Shown: positions 23,257-31,366 of the stretch, in pieces | How positions within the stretch are numbered: position 1 is the first letter of the stretch | Layout: each line of letters opens with the position of its first letter | Assembly (NCBI GenBank): GCA_016217875.1 | Contig: JACRFN010000080.1 | Location: forward strand, 1-32,104 | Source: Candidatus Kerfeldbacteria bacterium | GTDB taxonomy: Bacteria; Patescibacteriota; Patescibacteriia; Veblenbacterales; UBA10138 | Length of the DNA: 32,104 nt | Direction: 5' to 3' | Translations under genes and position numbers: made by a program | Notes under the pieces: model-generated | What the model was told of the DNA's origin: nothing | What the model saw: the letters and a program-made list of their open reading frames with translations, nothing else | Databases searched by the model: none

Positions 23257-24786
23257 TTAGTTAACTAGTTTTACTATACCTGTTTCAGGAATTAATTCTA
23301 TCTTATCACCATCATGAAAAACTGACGTAGCGATTTTGGTACTAATAATGCAAGGTATTTTTAACTCGCGTGAAATAATGGCGGCATGACAAGTAAGCGC
23401 TCCTTCGTTAGTAACGATTCCCTTCACCTTGCGAAGTATAGGTACCATATCTGGTGAAGTCATCATGGTTACTAATATATCTCCCTGACGCACCTTGCGA
23501 ATTTCCTTAGCCGTCATTAAAATGCGCGCCGTGCCTTGAACATGACCATGGTAAACAGTCAAACCACTAACGTAGCTTTGTTTGCTAGCCGAGGTCTTAG
23601 GGAGCTCGCGCTTTATATATTGCCTAGCAGCTACTCCTGTCAGAACTGACTCTTTACCGTGCTTTAGAATAAGAACGGCCAGCTGATGACGGGCGTTGAT
23701 AACCGGCCGTGGTGGAAGTACACCTTTTTGTAAAAATAATCTTATTTCACGAGCAGTCAACACCATCAATTCTTTGTTTAGCAAACGTGCCCGACGTGCT
23801 ACTTCAGTATAAAGTTTTTGCAAACGATAATTGCCATAACCTTGCATATAGCCAAACTGTGTGCGAAGCGAAAGGTAAACCCCAAGATAGCCTAGCAAAC
23901 GCCTAATATGTAAAGGAGGGTTAACCTGCTTAATAAGGTCACGACGCCGCTGTTGGACACTATCTGACTGGTTTTTAATCTCGCGACGACGTACTAAATA
24001 CCTTTTACTAGTAGTCAAATTAATTAATCTGGTCAAGAAATCTTTTGGTGTCCAAGCGGGCCCCTCAATAAACACAGGTAACCAGCAATAATTTGAAATG
24101 TGTTTATTGAATTTTCTGGCAAAGGTCGGATAACGGTCGGCTAGCGTACCAATAAGCTTAGACTGTCGTTTTACTTTTTTAAGTAAAGGTAAAAGCCCGC
24201 GAGTTTTTACTACCCCGGCCGCCAGGTTAATCAATTGTTTTTCCTCTTTTATGCCCAGTGTTCCTCCTTGCGGCACAATAAGCTGGCTTAAGAATTGGTC
24301 TAGCAAATCATCAGTAAGCGCCTTACCAGACTTAGCCAGCTTTAGTTTAAGCCATCGTCTTACGTCTCGCGCCAAAGCATTACTTAGTACCCTGGTACTA
24401 ATAGGGCCATAAGCCGCAAATAGCTTATAAGTATTAACGGCCTGATTAAAAACAGCTAAAAGCTGACGATTTGTAAGTTGCCTGATTTTAAGACTGTCAA
24501 TAATACGACCCATCTGAACCAACAGCTGCTCACGAAGCTTAAATTGTCGCAAATTTTCCTTAACAAAGTGGTCACTATGAGAAACTTTACGCGCCAGATA
24601 GTCAGTGAGCATTTGCATCTCCGCGGCCAAACAATAGCCACCTCCTATACCAGGTTTGAATATCGCCATACGCTCTGTGTAGCCACGGCCAATAAGGCGC
24701 TTAAGATCATAAGACATCGACTCGTGATGAATCGAGCCTGATAGGACAGAGAAATTTCTAGTGCTCTTTTTCTCCCATTTGTCCAT
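23257..24786 (-). CDS. Swivel phosphohistidine-domain protein B
   Basis: At 509 aa the longest complete copy. The swivel domain covers about residues 395-509: GLTVYHGHVQGTARILM, VRQGDILVTMMTSPDM, VTNEGALTCHAAIISREL with H467 (the usual GG is GA here), IPCIISTKIATSVFHDGDKIEL. The helical N-terminal part has the family pattern of HISNYCWLPVFIEGPAWTPKDF, equal to the Y-x-W-L region in the other copies. A near-leaderless -10 (TATATT, 24796-24801) lies upstream, so an internal promoter may serve B and the downstream genes for the histidine-phosphatase-like, SbnI-like, MtxX-like and A proteins. Confidence 0.85.
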   Translation of the reverse strand: MDKWEKKSTRNFSVLSGSIHHESMSYDLKRLIGRGYTERMAIFKPGIGGGYCLAAEMQMLTDYLARKVSHSDHFVKENLRQFKLREQLLVQMGRIIDSLKIRQLTNRQLLAVFNQAVNTYKLFAAYGPISTRVLSNALARDVRRWLKLKLAKSGKALTDDLLDQFLSQLIVPQGGTLGIKEEKQLINLAAGVVKTRGLLPLLKKVKRQSKLIGTLADRYPTFARKFNKHISNYCWLPVFIEGPAWTPKDFLTRLINLTTSKRYLVRRREIKNQSDSVQQRRRDLIKQVNPPLHIRRLLGYLGVYLSLRTQFGYMQGYGNYRLQKLYTEVARRARLLNKELMVLTAREIRLFLQKGVLPPRPVINARHQLAVLILKHGKESVLTGVAARQYIKRELPKTSASKQSYVSGLTVYHGHVQGTARILMTAKEIRKVRQGDILVTMMTSPDMVPILRKVKGIVTNEGALTCHAAIISRELKIPCIISTKIATSVFHDGDKIELIPETGIVKLVN

Positions 24787-24795
24787 ATACTATAC

Positions 24796-24801
24796 AATAT
24801 A
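24796..24801 (-). promoter_or_regulatory. Possible internal -10 box upstream of swivel protein B
   Basis: Minus-strand TATATT ends 9 nt before ATG 24786, the same distance as at 4612 and 16900. It lies in the 42-nt gap, the longest real gap in the cluster. No -35 is evident. Confidence 0.35.
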
Positions 24802-24828
24802 ACTCAATGTTTAAGTTGGCCGTGAACA

Positions 24829-26241
24829 CTATAGTTTTCTCACCTTTCCCTGCCTTAAGTCAAGTTCTACCTTATCCCCTGTTTTTAAAATTTTGCTGGC
24901 TGTTTTAGTGCCAATTATGCACGTAACGCCTAACTCGCGTGCGATAATGGCTGCATGGGAAGTAATGCCACCCTCATCTGTAACAATGGCAGACGCCCGA
25001 CGCATAATAGTAACGAAATCCGGCCTGGTCATGGTAGTTACTAAAATGCGTCCGGTTTTGAAGTTATCACGGTGCGGATCAAGTACTACCTGAACCACAC
25101 CTTTAAGTCTGCTCACCGGAGCCGAGGCTACCTGGCCTTTTATCTCGCTCCCCTGCTTTTTGAATATGGCCCGCCACAACCGCCCAGCAGATACGCCGGT
25201 AATAAACTCGTCGCGTACTCCATTATGTTCCCTAACAACTACATAAACGGAAAACTTCCTCCGCGCGGCGAGTGCTGACATTGTGGGTAGTACTCCGCGC
25301 TTTAATCCGGCTACAGCTTCCTCAGTTGTCATATACTTTACTTGCCACAGCGGACGCGATAGCCTGCGAGCTATAGCACGTGCATACGCTTCCAAGTACC
25401 AATTAACAATAAGCGCCGTGTGCTTACGCTGGTCTATCCAACCAGCCCACCAGCAAAGCAACCTAAATGCCGCGCGTAGATCGGTTGACAACTTATACTG
25501 CTGAAGTACCATTGACCGAAGCCCGGCTGCTCGTCTTACTTTCGTGCCTAAACTCCTCAACTCCTGTTGTAACTCACGCTTAGATTTATTTTGGCATAAG
25601 TGTCGCAACTGTTGCCACACAGTACCCGAATTAAACGGGCGGCCCTCTCGGTAGTTCGATAACAGCCAAAGGTAGTGATTTGCGAATGATGCTATTCGTT
25701 CTTTAAACTCAGACGACACCTTATGTAAAGATGCAGTCTTTCTCACCGAGCCGTACCCACGAATAGCTAACCTTAATAGCGCTTGATGCTGTTCCTCCAT
25801 AAAGCTAAGCTGCTTGGGCGCAGATAAGGCAATAGCGATATCGTTCAACTGTTCAGTAGTAAGTTTGGGTAGTTCGCGTTTTAACAAACCCGGCAGCTCT
25901 TTAGTACCAAAAACGTCAGAGCTTTCCTGAACCCAGGTATATCGCCAGTGATCACGTACTAAATCACTGAAATGCTTAAATGAATGTGCCAGTTCAAAAT
26001 TTTTTAACTTGGGCGCAATCTGCACAAAAGCCCTACCCCACCGTTCTATGGCCGTAGCTACCCTCTTCCAGGCGTTGTACCTGCTAGTTTGATATGACCA
26101 GTTTTGGTTTGAGCGCCGTAGCACGTGATGCCAGACCTTCAGCTTTTGGCTCTCCGGAGTTTCCTCGTAGACAAAATCCTTTTTGAAAAAACAAAAGATG
26201 ATATTGGGTAGCTTAGGATGCCAATATCGTGACTGTTCCAC
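24829..26241 (-). CDS. Swivel phosphohistidine-domain protein C (downstream part after in-frame stop)
   Basis: The open part is 470 aa from GTG 26241. The swivel domain is intact: RLKGVVQVVLDPH, FKTGRILVTTMTRPDFV, VTDEGGITSHAAIIAREL with H429, TCIIGTKTASKILKTGDKVEL. The middle region has HYLWLLSNYREGRPF and LLCWWAGWIDQRKH, the family's Y-x-W-L and WW-x-D-x-RK elements. The N-terminus that aligns with copies D, E and F is encoded upstream in the same frame but is cut off by TAA at 26245-26247. GTG 26241 is the first possible restart, two codons later, without a clear Shine-Dalgarno. So this may be a working truncated protein, a fresh pseudogene or a sequencing artefact. Confidence 0.75.
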   Translation of the reverse strand: MEQSRYWHPKLPNIIFCFFKKDFVYEETPESQKLKVWHHVLRRSNQNWSYQTSRYNAWKRVATAIERWGRAFVQIAPKLKNFELAHSFKHFSDLVRDHWRYTWVQESSDVFGTKELPGLLKRELPKLTTEQLNDIAIALSAPKQLSFMEEQHQALLRLAIRGYGSVRKTASLHKVSSEFKERIASFANHYLWLLSNYREGRPFNSGTVWQQLRHLCQNKSKRELQQELRSLGTKVRRAAGLRSMVLQQYKLSTDLRAAFRLLCWWAGWIDQRKHTALIVNWYLEAYARAIARRLSRPLWQVKYMTTEEAVAGLKRGVLPTMSALAARRKFSVYVVVREHNGVRDEFITGVSAGRLWRAIFKKQGSEIKGQVASAPVSRLKGVVQVVLDPHRDNFKTGRILVTTMTRPDFVTIMRRASAIVTDEGGITSHAAIIARELGVTCIIGTKTASKILKTGDKVELDLRQGKVRKL

Positions 26242-26244
26242 AAA

Positions 26245-26340
26245 TTACCGCATCCACTGACAAAAAAGCGGCACACCAGGACACCCCTCACTCCACCAAG
26301 TATCCCGTTTCACGCTTTTTACCAATTCTGTAACTTTCAT
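26245..26340 (-). pseudogene. Cut-off N-terminus of swivel protein C (31 codons and TAA)
   Basis: ATG 26340 overlaps the stop of protein D as ATGA, the usual coupling here. It encodes 31 residues including WWSEGCPGVPLFCQ, then TAA, and the same frame continues into the 24829-26241 coding region. W-x8-P-L-F aligns with WRWGPIDGRPIY (D), WYHQRFDGSPMY (F) and WLTQGLNAVPLY (E), showing that these codons are the original start of protein C. Confidence 0.75.
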
Positions 26341-27785
26341 AGCTTTGTCACCAACCCTTTTATAGCATCCACCCTTACCCTATCCCCTGTTCTTAGTACC
26401 TGGGTGGCTATTTCGGTACCCACCACACAAGGAATACCGAGCTCGCGTGAAACTATAGCGGCGTGCGAAGTAATTCCACCAACATCAGTTACCACAGCCG
26501 CTGCCTTACGCATAGCCACAATAAAATCAGGTGAAGTCATAGTGGTGACTAAAATATCACCTGACTTCATTTTACCCGCCTCTTTAGGTGAAAGAATAAT
26601 ACTAACACGGCCCACCACCAGACCAGAGCTTACTACCTGTCCCCTAAGCTCAATTTCCTTTGCCGACCTGGTCTTGACTTGATACTTATCAAATATTATG
26701 CGAGCCTTATCCCCAAAAACATAGCGAGTCGGCTTCTTAGGGTCCCATATGACCACAAAATAACGTTTCCGCTGTGTTATTTCACTTACAGATACCTTAA
26801 TTTTGTTTTGCGCTAACTGAATAACATCGCGGAACGTATAATAATGCAAGTCACCAAAATTAACTTTATACCTTCTGGACAACTCCCGTAAAATGACGTC
26901 AATAACATGATTGGCTTGAAAAATGTAAGATTTTCTACTGTCTTGCCACCAAATGCAAAATGCCAGTCTTCGCGCGATTTTGAGGGTTGTTTTGCCTAGA
27001 CTCAATTTTTTTACCAACCCTTCTTTAGCCAGCCGGGAGGAACGAATTGAACCGGCAACACTTCGTAACTTACGACGTGCCTCTTCTTGGCGAGACAGAC
27101 CCAAGAGCCGCTTTTTAAAATACGATAGCGGCAGCACGCGCGTATTGTGATAGCTATTCAGCAACCAATAGTACCGCTGTTGGTGTTCTATCAGCTTACG
27201 TGCTAGAAGCCGCTTATCCTTAATTGCCCGTAAGCGCCATAAATCGCATTCCTCTTGTTGGTAAAATGACAATTGTTCAGGCGCCGACAACTTTTCTATA
27301 ATAGCTACTTCATCCTGCTGACGGACTAATTTACGTTCAATGCCTTTTTTAAGCAACAATTCGCCTCCAAAACTGGCTATCTCAGGAAGCAGCCCTACCC
27401 CCCAAAACCTGCGACTGTAAAAATTGTACCAATTATAAACGGTGGAATATAACTTCTGATTCGTAAGTGACCTAAGATAAGACGGCTGTAGGCGACTATT
27501 TAAAGAAACAAAATTTTTTACAATACTTTGCCACACTTGATATGACTTTCTAAACGCTACATCATGTAATATAAACCGTGTAAATACCTTTTCCGCGTGA
27601 GAATACAAATCACTGTGATCAGTAAGGTAAGTAAATCTGTCACTAACATACGATATTAGGCTCAACGGCCAGCCTGGGGAAAATAGCGCCCTATTAGCCG
27701 ACAGTCCTTCGTACCAAGGGTCGGGATATATGGGCCGGCCGTCTATCGGCCCCCAGCGCCATAATTTTCTTTTGGGATTAATCAT
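26337..27785 (-). CDS. Swivel phosphohistidine-domain protein D
   Basis: A 482-aa copy. N-terminal family motif WRWGPIDGRPIYP (W-x8-P-[LIM]-[YF], residues about 9-20); middle region RYYWLLNSYHNTRVLPLSYF and CIWWQDSRKSYIFQ; the swivel domain starts about 375 with VVSSGLVVGRVSIIL, then MKSGDILVTTMTSPDF, VTDVGGITSHAAIVSREL (H441; Glu of TDEGG is Val here) and IPCVVGTEIATQVLRTGDRV. The middle blocks resemble the helical substrate domain of RPH-like phosphotransferases, in which a WW-x-D-x-RK-like element precedes the His domain. Its start overlaps the HAD gene stop by 8 nt, and its stop overlaps the start of C as ATGA. Confidence 0.86.
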   Translation of the reverse strand: MINPKRKLWRWGPIDGRPIYPDPWYEGLSANRALFSPGWPLSLISYVSDRFTYLTDHSDLYSHAEKVFTRFILHDVAFRKSYQVWQSIVKNFVSLNSRLQPSYLRSLTNQKLYSTVYNWYNFYSRRFWGVGLLPEIASFGGELLLKKGIERKLVRQQDEVAIIEKLSAPEQLSFYQQEECDLWRLRAIKDKRLLARKLIEHQQRYYWLLNSYHNTRVLPLSYFKKRLLGLSRQEEARRKLRSVAGSIRSSRLAKEGLVKKLSLGKTTLKIARRLAFCIWWQDSRKSYIFQANHVIDVILRELSRRYKVNFGDLHYYTFRDVIQLAQNKIKVSVSEITQRKRYFVVIWDPKKPTRYVFGDKARIIFDKYQVKTRSAKEIELRGQVVSSGLVVGRVSIILSPKEAGKMKSGDILVTTMTSPDFIVAMRKAAAVVTDVGGITSHAAIVSRELGIPCVVGTEIATQVLRTGDRVRVDAIKGLVTKL

Positions 27786-28428
27786 GGTGATTCAATAAAT
27801 ACTCCTCACTATCCCTCAATTGCCCCAGATCACCTATTTTATAATAATCATCAGAAATCTTCTCGAGTGGACTATTATTATTACTTAAATTATAAACTCT
27901 AAACTTAAATTTAGCTGATAGATTTAAGCACTTCCTAGCGGCCTTTATAAAAAACTGGCAATTAGCTGACTTGTCGTCAGTATAAACTACGGCATCAAAT
28001 CCTTGCTTTATTTTTTTACTAATTAAATCAACCAACATGGCTTTTGTTTTCACATTGGTATTGCCATAATCAAAAGTGCTGCAAATTTCCGCAATGTATG
28101 GCCTGACATCAAAGCCGTATTTGTTTTGTAATTGTACTGCCCGCCAATCTATTTGTTCTTTATTACCGGTAGTAAATACTCCATTATTTTTTGTCCAACT
28201 TAATACTTCCTTAAAACCGTCGGCAATCGATAAATTATATAAGCCTTCTTTATAAGGCTTCTCATAAGCTAACTCATACTCTAAAGGTGTCACGCTAACC
28301 AGTGGCTTTTGGTACAAATTAATAACATAATCATCATAAGTATCAAAACCAGATAATTTTTTGTTCCACTTTTCAATAAAAAGAGTATCGGCTAGATCCC
28401 AGAGATAAAAAATTTTAATAATAGGCAT
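27778..28428 (-). CDS. HAD-superfamily protein with a DxA motif
   Basis: The 216-aa protein has the four HAD motifs: YLWDLADTLF (D11 nucleophile, but Ala at 13 where phosphatases have the general-acid Asp), VFTTGNKEQ (motif II Thr), the Lys in NVKTKAML (motif III) and VYTDDKSAN (motif IV acidic pair). A D-x-A motif is known from phosphonoacetaldehyde hydrolase, so substrate or chemistry may differ from a plain phosphatase. The N-terminal cap region holds FDTYDDYVINLYQKP. It lies between swivel proteins D and E with tight junctions, so it belongs to the operon. By eye it and gene E are clearly more AT-rich than their neighbours. Confidence 0.78.
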   Translation of the reverse strand: MPIIKIFYLWDLADTLFIEKWNKKLSGFDTYDDYVINLYQKPLVSVTPLEYELAYEKPYKEGLYNLSIADGFKEVLSWTKNNGVFTTGNKEQIDWRAVQLQNKYGFDVRPYIAEICSTFDYGNTNVKTKAMLVDLISKKIKQGFDAVVYTDDKSANCQFFIKAARKCLNLSAKFKFRVYNLSNNNSPLEKISDDYYKIGDLGQLRDSEEYLLNHHD

Positions 28429-28429
28429 A

Positions 28430-29866
28430 TTAATTATGCTTTAATACCGTCACTACCCCATGATTAGCATTAACTTCCACATAGTCACCGTTCTTCAAAG
28501 CTTTAGTGGCAATTTTTGTACCAATAATGCAAGGAATGGCTAACTCGCGGCTAATAATAGCTGCGTGACAAGTAACACCGCCCTCATCAGTCACAATCGC
28601 CGCGGCTTTTTTCATAGCTGACAAATATTCCGGGCGTGTCATAGAAGCAACCATAATATCTCCTTGTTTGATGGCGGCGATGTCTTTTAAGAATCTACAA
28701 ATTTTTACCACGCCCATGACTCGCCCACTGTTGGCTACCATACCCTCTATAGTCAAAACCACTGAATCTATACGTGCTCTAACTGAATGATAAAATTTTT
28801 CTAACAATTTAAATTCATGACCGCTTACTAAAATTTCCTTTTTGTAACTAATCCAATCAAAACAACCCTGGCGCCGCTCAACTAAAATCGGCCGGAGTTT
28901 TTTCAGCTCACTCAAATCCTTCAGCTTTAATAATTCAAAAGCTGCCAGGTACTGAAGATTAACTACTGGCATTGATAACCGCCGACTAATCTCGTTAATT
29001 ATTATCTGAGTATGATAAATTGCTTTAAAAATATTAACCTTTCTTTGGTCTTGCCAGTCGGCTACCTCCACTATTAATTTGACGCATTTATTTAACTGCT
29101 TATCTCGGCGCGACAAAAAATTATTTACTGTTGGTTTAAGAATTTTCTTTTGCTTGGATAACTGCCTAAGTCGGTAAAGTAAATACTTAGCATCAACCGT
29201 CTTTGAGCCAGTGTAATTGGTTCTAAACCAATAATATTTACTAACATGCTGTTCCAACCGCTGTTCTAAAAGCTTTCCCTTGAATCTACCTAATCTTTTT
29301 AGCTCAACCTCTTCCCGATTTATAAACGATGGTTTATAAAAATTCGCCAAACCTTGCATCTTTTTATTAACCTCAGCTGTTGAGTATTGTTTTTCTAAAT
29401 ATTTTTTTAAATCAGTTTCTAAACCAATACTGACAATTTCAATGACGTGTGATAAATCGATTGATTCCATCAAACTATGTCCAGCCTTGATAAACCAACT
29501 CAACAGCTGCTGATCACTAAGATTTTTTATGTCGGATGATCTTATTATTTCAAACCAGGGTTCATAAGCGCTAAATATTCTATTGTACTGCCGCCTAATT
29601 TTAATTAAATAGGAAAAACTATCATACATCCGTCGTTTCATGATACGCCATAGTTTAGCAAAATCAGCTGCATCATAACTCCCTTCGGCGTAATTATTTT
29701 TGTAATAAAACAAATAGGGCGAATAATTGAAACCCAAATACTTTTTCATGCGATACCCGCTGGCCGCAGCGGTCGTCAAATATAAAGGCACGGCATTAAG
29801 CCCTTGAGTTAACCAGGATTTTTTAAATAACTTTTTAAAAAAATCTATTCTCGTCTTTGAGTTCAT
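28430..29866 (-). CDS. Swivel phosphohistidine-domain protein E
   Basis: A 478-aa copy rich in Lys and Tyr, in line with its AT-rich DNA. The N-terminal motif is WLTQGLNAVPLY; the middle has KYYWFRTNYTGSKTVDAKYL and VADWQDQRKVNIFKA; the swivel domain runs from about 370 (MVANSGRVMGVVKICRFL, IKQGDIMVASMTRPEYL, VTDEGGVTCHAAIISREL with H434, IPCIIGTKIATKALKNGDYV). The last 15 codons are nearly identical in DNA to those of F (41 of 44 nt), although the upstream parts have diverged, hinting at recent gene conversion at the 3' end. Starts 1 nt after the F stop. Confidence 0.86.
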   Translation of the reverse strand: MNSKTRIDFFKKLFKKSWLTQGLNAVPLYLTTAAASGYRMKKYLGFNYSPYLFYYKNNYAEGSYDAADFAKLWRIMKRRMYDSFSYLIKIRRQYNRIFSAYEPWFEIIRSSDIKNLSDQQLLSWFIKAGHSLMESIDLSHVIEIVSIGLETDLKKYLEKQYSTAEVNKKMQGLANFYKPSFINREEVELKRLGRFKGKLLEQRLEQHVSKYYWFRTNYTGSKTVDAKYLLYRLRQLSKQKKILKPTVNNFLSRRDKQLNKCVKLIVEVADWQDQRKVNIFKAIYHTQIIINEISRRLSMPVVNLQYLAAFELLKLKDLSELKKLRPILVERRQGCFDWISYKKEILVSGHEFKLLEKFYHSVRARIDSVVLTIEGMVANSGRVMGVVKICRFLKDIAAIKQGDIMVASMTRPEYLSAMKKAAAIVTDEGGVTCHAAIISRELAIPCIIGTKIATKALKNGDYVEVNANHGVVTVLKHN

Positions 29867-29867
29867 A

Positions 29868-31364
29868 CTATTTTCGCTTTAATACAGTCACTACCCCATG
29901 ATTAGCATTCACCTCCACAATATCACCATCTTTTAACACCTCGGTGGCAATCTTGGTACCTATAATACAGGGGATACCGAGTTCGCGTGAGACAATAGCG
30001 GCGTGGCAGGTTATTCCTCCTTCATTGGTCACAATGGCGGCCGCCTTTTTTATTCCCATAATGTAATCCGGCCGTGTCATAACCGCCACCAAAATATCGC
30101 CTGGTTGTATCTTTCCTACCTCACGTACTGAATTCAATACCTTTACCGGGCCGACAACACGACCAACCGAAGCTGATAAACCGCGAATATCGCGGACCTC
30201 GTCGCTGTGCTTTTGGGGGAACATCAATATACGCAAGCGCTCTACCTCACGCCTGGTAGCAACGTAGTAACCGCCGCGCCACACTACAAAAGCGCAGTTT
30301 TGTCTTCGTTGTCTGAGCTCTAACTGCGCAGGCTTCCCATGCTCAAACCAATACTCAACCTCACTGGGTAAGAGATACTTAGTAAACTCAGGGTCCAGCC
30401 CACGACGCCGCGCCATGGCGCCCAAGATTTGCGTACCCAAGTGGATGTTTAAAAAAGTTGATCTCTTGCGCTCATCCTGCCACCAAGTAAAGTCCTCAGA
30501 TATCTTGAGTAACGTACGTAAAAAGCGTGAAAATTTATACTTCTTAAAAATTACTGTCTTGCGCTTGGCATTGGTACGCGACGCATCACGAAGCTGTTGA
30601 TACTTAAGACGCAGATTGGCTCCCGACTGCTTCCATAACGTGATTTCCTTCCTGAAGTATCCAACGCTCAGTACCTTCGCTGTTATGTAGTTATTTTTAA
30701 TCCAAAAGTATCTCTGCTGATAGCGCTCAAGCTCCTGCCGGCTAACACGCGGTTTGAGCGCGAGCTTAAGCAGCTCCATTTCGGCCTCATTAATGAACGA
30801 CTGTCGTACCGGCGCCGTAGCAACGCTAAATATCTCGGTGAAATTGGACTCCTTGCTTAATTTACCGACTTCTTGGCGTAATATGGCGGCAATATGCTCG
30901 TCAGTGCCCAGGGCGAAATGATCAATGATGGCCGAAGAGGTAACCCGACGGCGAAATAACTGCCGGTAATGTAAATAGAAGGCTAGGAGTTCTTGGTCGC
31001 TCAAACGCTTCAAAATAGCGGCATTGAAAGTATTAAAGAAGTGCTGGAAAGCCATTTCATCCTTACGCCAGGCACGCAAAAGCTTGGTGCTGATACGAAG
31101 GTCGCCCTTGGCCAACCGCAACATTACCGTCGAGCCACGCTTGATGTCGGCCATATCAAGGTACCAATCACCCTTGCCACTCGGTGTAAAAAAGCTGACG
31201 CGGACATCGGCCTCGGTGCCTTTTGGCTTGCGCGGCTCACGGTCAATTTCCGCCTCGGCTACGGCGTACAAGTACATGGGCGAGCCGTCAAAACGCTGGT
31301 GGTACCACTGATGCCCCTTTGCCAGCTTTACGACTTTCCGCGGTATGGTAGAGGTTTGGGGCAT
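29868..31364 (-). CDS. Swivel phosphohistidine-domain protein F
   Basis: A 498-aa copy. N-terminal motif WYHQRFDGSPMYLYA (about 20-34); middle blocks RYFWIKNNYITAKVLSVGYF and DFTWWQDERKRSTF, followed by RRRGLDPEF and LLPSEVEYWF; the swivel domain starts about 390 (LSASVGRVVGPVKVL, IQPGDILVAVMTRPDYI, VTNEGGITCHAAIVSREL with H454, IPCIIGTKIATEVLKDGDIVEV). The middle element before the His domain is like the REnxR...DDIFyLt region of RPH/PEP-synthase-like enzymes as I recall it. Lacks ATP-grasp. Starts 2 nt after the G stop. Confidence 0.86.
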   Translation of the reverse strand: MPQTSTIPRKVVKLAKGHQWYHQRFDGSPMYLYAVAEAEIDREPRKPKGTEADVRVSFFTPSGKGDWYLDMADIKRGSTVMLRLAKGDLRISTKLLRAWRKDEMAFQHFFNTFNAAILKRLSDQELLAFYLHYRQLFRRRVTSSAIIDHFALGTDEHIAAILRQEVGKLSKESNFTEIFSVATAPVRQSFINEAEMELLKLALKPRVSRQELERYQQRYFWIKNNYITAKVLSVGYFRKEITLWKQSGANLRLKYQQLRDASRTNAKRKTVIFKKYKFSRFLRTLLKISEDFTWWQDERKRSTFLNIHLGTQILGAMARRRGLDPEFTKYLLPSEVEYWFEHGKPAQLELRQRRQNCAFVVWRGGYYVATRREVERLRILMFPQKHSDEVRDIRGLSASVGRVVGPVKVLNSVREVGKIQPGDILVAVMTRPDYIMGIKKAAAIVTNEGGITCHAAIVSRELGIPCIIGTKIATEVLKDGDIVEVNANHGVVTVLKRK

Positions 31365-31366
31365 AA

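Noticed and set aside
26245..26247. TAA read as a sense codon (altered genetic code)
   Set aside because: TAA ends many other genes here (for example korA, sufB and the SbnI-like gene), so recoding just this one is unlikely.
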